From assembly GCA_029582165.1 (NCBI GenBank), contig CM055883.1, positions 17,020,501 through 17,084,500 of the forward strand: a DNA stretch of 64,000 nt, given 5' to 3'. This stretch comes from Portulaca oleracea. Its lineage: Eukaryota > Streptophyta > Magnoliopsida > Caryophyllales > Portulacaceae. Both the position numbers and the translations under genes were made by a program. Shown here piece after piece: positions 59,847 to 64,000 of the stretch. The notes under the pieces are model-generated. The model was given only the letters and a program-made list of their open reading frames with translations. It ran no database searches and was not told where the DNA came from. Numbering within the stretch: the stretch's first letter is position 1; each line of letters begins with the position of its first letter.

Positions 59847-60087
59847 ATGGCGCATAACCTTATCTCTCTCTTCTCATCGGTGACCGGAATTCATGCCGGA
59901 AACCAAGTTTCTTCCCATTTTCGGCAACTGGATATCTCTGCAATTGGCCAGTCTTCAATACCCAGAAGGTCGTTGCACAACTTGTTTGGTGAAGCTAGAA
60001 AAGCTCAAGGGTTGAAGCTTCCTGTTTGTCCAGCTTCCAGAGAGTTGTCCTCCATGTTTTCTTGCAGATCTGTTGGCTCAGTAAGCC

Positions 60088-60118
<31 letters not shown>

Positions 60119-60159
60119 GTCTATCTGTCTGTCTATCTGTCTGTCTGTCTGTCTGTCTC

Positions 60160-60200
<41 letters not shown>

Positions 60201-61902
60201 AAAAGAAGGTTTTGGTAAGAGAGGTTTGTGGGGTTATTCCATCCAAGAAGAACTTATTTGTTTTTCTCATTCTTTGGATGGTTTTCCTGCTGTTTTAGGT
60301 GCTGTTTCAGGTTCTCCTGGTTGTAGCTTCTTGCTTTTGCTGTTTGTTTTTTTGAGGTTTGCCTCTGCTGTTTTTGCTATTTTGCCGGATATTTTGGTGC
60401 ATCTTTGATGCTTTATAGCCTTTTGGCTTCCAGTGATCATATATATATATATATATACACACACACACGCACAATGACTGAAGAATATGATTGAGCTTAA
60501 GTATATTTTGCACATGACAGACTTTATTCACACTATTATGGGTTTTTCACATGGGCAACTAACTCTGAGGCACAAGGAAAGTTATGTATACATATGAGTT
60601 GCTGTGTTGAAAGAATTTAAGCATTTCATGAAATTTTACGATGTTGAACTACTTTTGAGCCCTTTTATATCCATGTGTTTGTTGAGGAAAAGGAGGGAGT
60701 AGGATGGGAATTGCATATATAATCAAGAGAGTCGTAGTTGCACCTACTCTCCTTTGATTTATATACGAACCGTATAATAGTCGCAAGATGCAACTCTTGT
60801 CTTAAAGGGAGGAGACTTAACAAATTCTATTTCCCAACCAAAGATGTGTTGCAGTCACATCCTAAGAAAGGGGTGCTTTTCGGAAGGAATGGAGTGAAGT
60901 GAAAGTGGCAAATAATACTCCTATTTATAGTGCAAGAATAACACTACTTGAATAGGTTGGATAGGGTAGAACACAATCCCATGGATAAGATGATGTTTAG
61001 TCACCATGGATAGAGTAGTTAGGACAGTTAAGATGTCCTAACGGACTCTATCTGCATGAAAAACATATACTAAATGAATTGGAAACACGTGAAAGGCATG
61101 AAAAAGAAGCAAAACCGCACCTAGACCATTGACACGCACCACGTCTATGCAACATGGACCGCGTTACCAGGACTGTGCCATGCGATCAGATCCCAAAATT
61201 TTTGCCCCATAGCCTGACACGGTCTGTCTCAGGCATTCTGCACTTATTCTTGATGATCCTTGCCTGACCTTGCACGGTCCGTGTTGCTTGCAATTGAGTG
61301 TTCTGGCCCGAGAAGTCATCCGATTACTTCTTCTGGCCCCCTTAGCTTATCTTACACTTTATATGTAGTTTTTCATGCCTTTTAAGTTCACCAGAAAAAC
61401 ATCATCAATGTTTCCACTTTTGCTGCCACTGACATTGCAGCATGGCTTGGCATTCAAATTACCAACTAGACTGCTACTTGATTGCTATGTCATGGCTAAA
61501 AATTGGCCGCTTTACTTATTGGTCACCCGATGAAGTGATTGTCCAAGTGATGTTGATAGTTTTTCATATGTCATGTGATTCAAAAGTAATTGCCTAGAAG
61601 CATTGACACTCCCATAAGAATGGTTCTCAAACCACTTTATCAGGTTTTAAATGTTGGTGCTTATCTTACATTTCTTAGTTTGAATGTGCTAATTGTCCTT
61701 AGCTGTTTTCTTGTGTTTACAATGTACTGCATGCATGAAAGCTGTGACGTTGACGAGCAAGATTGTATTTTGCAGAATACTAGTGAAGACACTGATGATA
61801 TGTTCGATGATCTGTTTGATAAATATGGGAAAGTAGTATTTAAAAGTAAGGATCAAAAGTCTAGTGGTGCTGAAATTGATGATGACGCTGAGAGCTTATC
61901 AT
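59847..61902 (+). CDS. Chloroplast Iojap-like (RsfS/DUF143) protein, exons 1-2 only
   Basis: Exon 1 (59847-60080, 78 codons) starts at ATG in ACCAAAATGGCG and encodes a Ser/Arg-rich, acid-poor N-terminus (MAHNLISLFSSVTGIHAGNQ...) typical of a chloroplast transit peptide. It ends GGCTCA|GTAAGC. Intron 1 (60081-61775) ends TATTTTGCAG. Exon 2 (61776-61902, 127 bp) is in frame and reads DMFDDLFDKYGKVVFKSKDQ...EIDDDAESLS, the conserved block just before the DUF143 fold in plant Iojap homologues such as At3g12930. It ends TCAT|GTAAGT in phase 1, ready for the expected Phe codon. The family associates with the large ribosomal subunit (uL14) in bacteria and plastids. The catalytic-type core and stop codon lie outside the window. 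Identification is from the short exon 2 match, so it is good but not certain. Confidence 0.78.
60088..60200 (+). repeat. TCTA/TCTG microsatellite at the start of intron 1
   Basis: About 28 tetranucleotide units (CTAT, CTGT variants) begin 7 bp after the exon 1 donor site. Reading through it produces a false LSIYLSIY tail on the exon 1 frame. Confidence 0.95.
60439..60468 (+). repeat. AT/AC dinucleotide microsatellite
   Basis: (AT) run followed by (AC) run within intron 1. Confidence 0.9.
60680..61407 (-). mobile_element. Putative solo LTR in intron 1 (antisense)
   Basis: The 728-bp segment has TGTTGAGG...CATCATCA ends on the + strand and flanks GTGTT (60675-60679) and ATGTT (61408-61412), 4 of 5 matching. 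In minus-strand reading it has CTATAAATAG (60921-60930) with AACATGGACCGCGTT, GACACGGTCTGTCTC and GCACGGTCCGTGTTG (61150-61286) 220-356 bp upstream, the same layout as in other LTRs of this window. The boundaries are tentative. Confidence 0.4.
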
Positions 61903-62029
61903 GTAAGTACAATCCATGAAGCTGGAGTGGAAGTTTTGTGCTAATATATTATCATTCGTCCTCTCCATTTTGTGTTAGTTATGTTAACTTTTGTTTCATG
62001 TTCTGTAGTTTTCAACCAAAAATGTTGTG

Positions 62030-62049
62030 GTCTCTCTCTCTCTCTCTCT

Positions 62050-62102
<53 letters not shown>
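62030..62102. repeat. CT/TA compound microsatellite
   Basis: (TC)n then TACATACA then (TA)n. It forms the left flank of MITE A; (TA)n also lies at 62632-62651, and (TA)n(CA)n(TA)n at 63191-63250. Confidence 0.95.
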
Positions 62103-62104
<2 letters not shown>

Positions 62105-62631
62105 ATAATTGGATTCTAATAATCCCTACTTTCACCAATTGGACAATGGTGGACCGTATTTTCACTTTGTATTCTGGTGCTCCAAAAAAAAATGAAATTG
62201 GATTGTAGTGGTACCAAATCCACCTCCATATTCTTCTTATTTTTTTCATTCCTACACTATATTGTTTTTGTTTTTTTCGTTCCTGTCCCTAGAAAGTTAA
62301 TGAATTGTAGTTTCTAAAACATTTTTTAAATTATTTTTTTGAGACTCTGAATAATTATTATGATTTTTTAAAAATAGTAAAAGTGAAAAAATCATAAAAA
62401 ATAGTAAAAAAATGAAAAAAAAATTAGGAGAAACGTTGTAAATTCATTAAAAATCATTGTAAATGTTATACTAAGTTTTGAATTAAATGCAACACAAAAT
62501 CTATGATTCCCTCGAAAATATCCCACTACAATCCAATTTTATTAATTTTTGGACCACCAGAATACAAAGTGAAAGTACGGTCCACCATTGTCCAATTGGT
62601 GAAAGTAGGGATTATTAGAATCCAATTATCC
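62103..62631. mobile_element. Microsatellite-embedded MITE A
   Basis: The 529-bp element begins GGATAATTGGATTCTAATAA and ends as its inverse TTATTAGAATCCAATTATCC. The inverted repeat continues inward for over 90 bp (CCCTACTTTCACCAATTGG, GTGGACCGTATTTTCACTTTG). TA repeats lie on both sides. No coding capacity. Confidence 0.85.
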
Positions 62632-62651
62632 TATATATATATATATATATA

Positions 62652-63189
62652 GGGATATTGGATTCTAATAATCCCTACTATCACAAATTGTATGGCAATA
62701 ATCCCTACTATCATTTTGGATTCTGGTGGTCCAAAAAAAAAAATAAAATTATGTTGTAGTTGTACCAAATCCATCACCACATTCTTTTTATTTTTTCCAT
62801 GCCTACCCCATATTGTTTTTGTTTTTTTGGTTCCTAACCCTAGATAGGTAACGAAGTGTAGTTACTAAAACATTTTTTAAATTATTTTTTTGAGATTCCG
62901 AGCAATTATTATGATTTTTTAAAAGGAATAAAATTGAAAAAATCATAAAAAATTGAAAAAAATTGAAAAAAATTGGGAGAAATGCTGTAAATTCATTAAA
63001 AATCGTGGTAAAGTGTTACACAAAGTTTTGAATCAAATGCAACACAAAATCTATGATATTTAGCGTATACACTCGATTTTGTCCCACTACAATACAATTT
63101 TTTTTTTTGGACCACCAGAATCCAAAATGATAGTAGGGATTATTGCCATACAATTTGTGATAGTAGGGATTATTAGAATCCAATATCCC

Positions 63190-63190
<1 letters not shown>
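62652..63190. mobile_element. Microsatellite-embedded MITE B
   Basis: The 539-bp element begins GGGATATTGGATTCTAATAA and ends with its inverse. It is clearly homologous to MITE A throughout, including the central TTTTTGAGATTCCG...AATTATTATGATTTTTTAAAA block. It is flanked by TA repeats on both sides. Confidence 0.85.
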
Positions 63191-63250
<60 letters not shown>

Positions 63251-63575
63251 GGGAAAATCTTGAAGAACTTCCATTGACAAAAACAAGTACATGATACTCG
63301 GGCATACCCGAGGGGCCTACAATGAAATCCAACCCAGAATCAAAACGATCTAAGTAAACGATCAAAAGATTCAAAACAATTCCTCAACCAAAACTAAAGG
63401 CTAGTATAGCCTCAAAGTTATATCAGATTTGATGAACAAACAAATACTTAGAGTAAGAATTCTCAATGTCTTGATGCACCCTCCTATTTCTCTTATTCCA
63501 AATATGGTAAACTATGGTAGCAAAGGTCAATTTCTTATTCCAACCTTTAAACTCCTCATAATTCATGACCACAGT
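63251..63575 (-). pseudogene. 3' end of an L1-type LINE (minus strand)
   Basis: Minus-strand translation from about 63570 gives EEFKGWNKKLTFATIVYHIW then NKRNRRVHQ, the tail of the zf-RVT domain at the C-terminus of plant LINE reverse transcriptases. The tail then carries FIVGPSGMPEYHVLVFVNGS-type sequence up to a TA microsatellite. A stop near 63423 and loss of everything upstream show a decayed fragment. Confidence 0.6.
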
Positions 63576-64000
63576 CCCTAATATCTATGACCACACTCTC
63601 ATAAGGCAAAATTATATAAATGTTATCAAGATATATCTGTGACAACACTCCCTAATATCCATGATCATACTCCATTATGTAGATATGATATGAGTATTGG
63701 TGTACAAGCAATTAACTTTTGTAGGCCTTGGAAAAGTATAAATTTCCTAATATCCTTAACCACTAATATCACACCATGACTACACTATCCATAGAATATG
63801 ACTACAGTGTGTTCATAGTGTGGACAAATATATACAGAGTGTGGATAAATTTATGCAGTTTGTTGGATATATCTATTGAATGACCACAGTGTGTTCAACA
63901 TGTGGACAAATTTATGGGATAAATTTATGCAGTGTGTGGTCATGGATATTAGTGACTGTGGTGTTCGATATAATGCGACAATAAAGATATGATTTGATTT
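63576..64000. other. Unassigned intronic/flanking DNA
   Basis: Contains recurring CACAGTGTGTTCAnnnTGTGGACAAATTTATG phrases (63800-63950) and TAATATCCATGACCACA phrases (63580-63670). No exon of the Iojap-like gene is visible. Confidence 0.5.

Noticed and set aside
59847..60218. 123-codon ORF reading from exon 1 into the TCTA repeat
   Set aside because: A clean donor GTAAGC at 60081 and in-frame splicing to the conserved exon at 61776 explain the gene better; the Leu-Ser-Ile-Tyr tail is microsatellite.
61590..61775. In-frame start upstream of exon 2 giving a membrane-like N-terminus
   Set aside because: The stretch is T-rich intron ending in TATTTTGCAG; the hydrophobic residues reflect intron composition.
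62045..63250. YIYIYI/CVCVCV ORFs on both strands
   Set aside because: Translations of TA and CA dinucleotide repeats.

Overview
This is nuclear DNA of a flowering plant, probably a eudicot. The evidence is layered plant LTR retrotransposons, plant-type MITEs, and the 5' end of a plant gene with GT-AG introns and a predicted chloroplast transit peptide. I cannot name the species. About 59 kb is a gene-poor nest of transposable elements (TEs). The only host gene I can support starts at 59847: the first two coding exons of a chloroplast Iojap-like (ribosomal silencing factor, RsfS/DUF143) protein. Its remaining exons lie beyond the window.

Region 1-18294 is one Athila-like Ty3/gypsy element, entering from the left, into which others were inserted. 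Its ORF is split in frame at TGGCT (433-437 = 9215-9219) by a complete but dead Ty3/gypsy element (438-9214). The 5' LTR of that element holds a 556-bp Mutator-like foldback (10-bp target site duplication, TSD). Its 3' LTR holds a 902-bp solo LTR (TSD ATCTA). With these removed both LTRs are 1353 bp. The host element also carries a hAT MITE (10026-10744), and its 3' LTR (from 12632) is split by a 4.4-kb solo LTR (13623-18031, TSD TTAGG).

Region 18295-33220 holds a decayed Ty1/copia element (5' LTR, gag, PR, IN, RT, RH recognisable; no 3' LTR found), an LTR-like stretch (23904-25913), a copia-type LTR end plus primer binding site and a long non-coding leader (25914 to about 30400), and an antisense Athila-like LTR (about 30408-31762).

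Region 33226-46717 is a 13.5-kb non-coding LARD-type composite: LTR(+), internal, LTR(+), partial internal, 64-bp junction, LTR(-). Both outer ends are U3 ends, and CTTGC flanks the whole block on both sides. No other pairing of its LTR boundaries gives matching flanks, so it may have integrated as one aberrant cDNA.

Region 46723-54326 has an unassigned stretch, a CACTA-like end, a copia gag fragment (-) abutting a copia RT/RNase H fragment (+), a hAT MITE (8-bp TSD) and a gag-only Ty3/gypsy element (TSD TTTGG) both inside that RNase H, then the copia PPT and LTR with a tiny LINE insertion. Region 54376-59594 has a mariner-like non-autonomous element and an exact 2 x 1434-bp tandem duplication.

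Region 59680-64000 is the Iojap-like gene. Intron 1 has a TCTA microsatellite and a possible antisense solo LTR. Intron 2 has two related inverted-repeat MITEs sitting in TA microsatellites, and a LINE 3' end.

The most interesting general pattern is that several different LTR promoters carry arrays of GC-rich palindromes 60-370 bp upstream of a TATA box. One of these motifs (AACACGGnCCGTGTT) recurs in elements that otherwise look unrelated.
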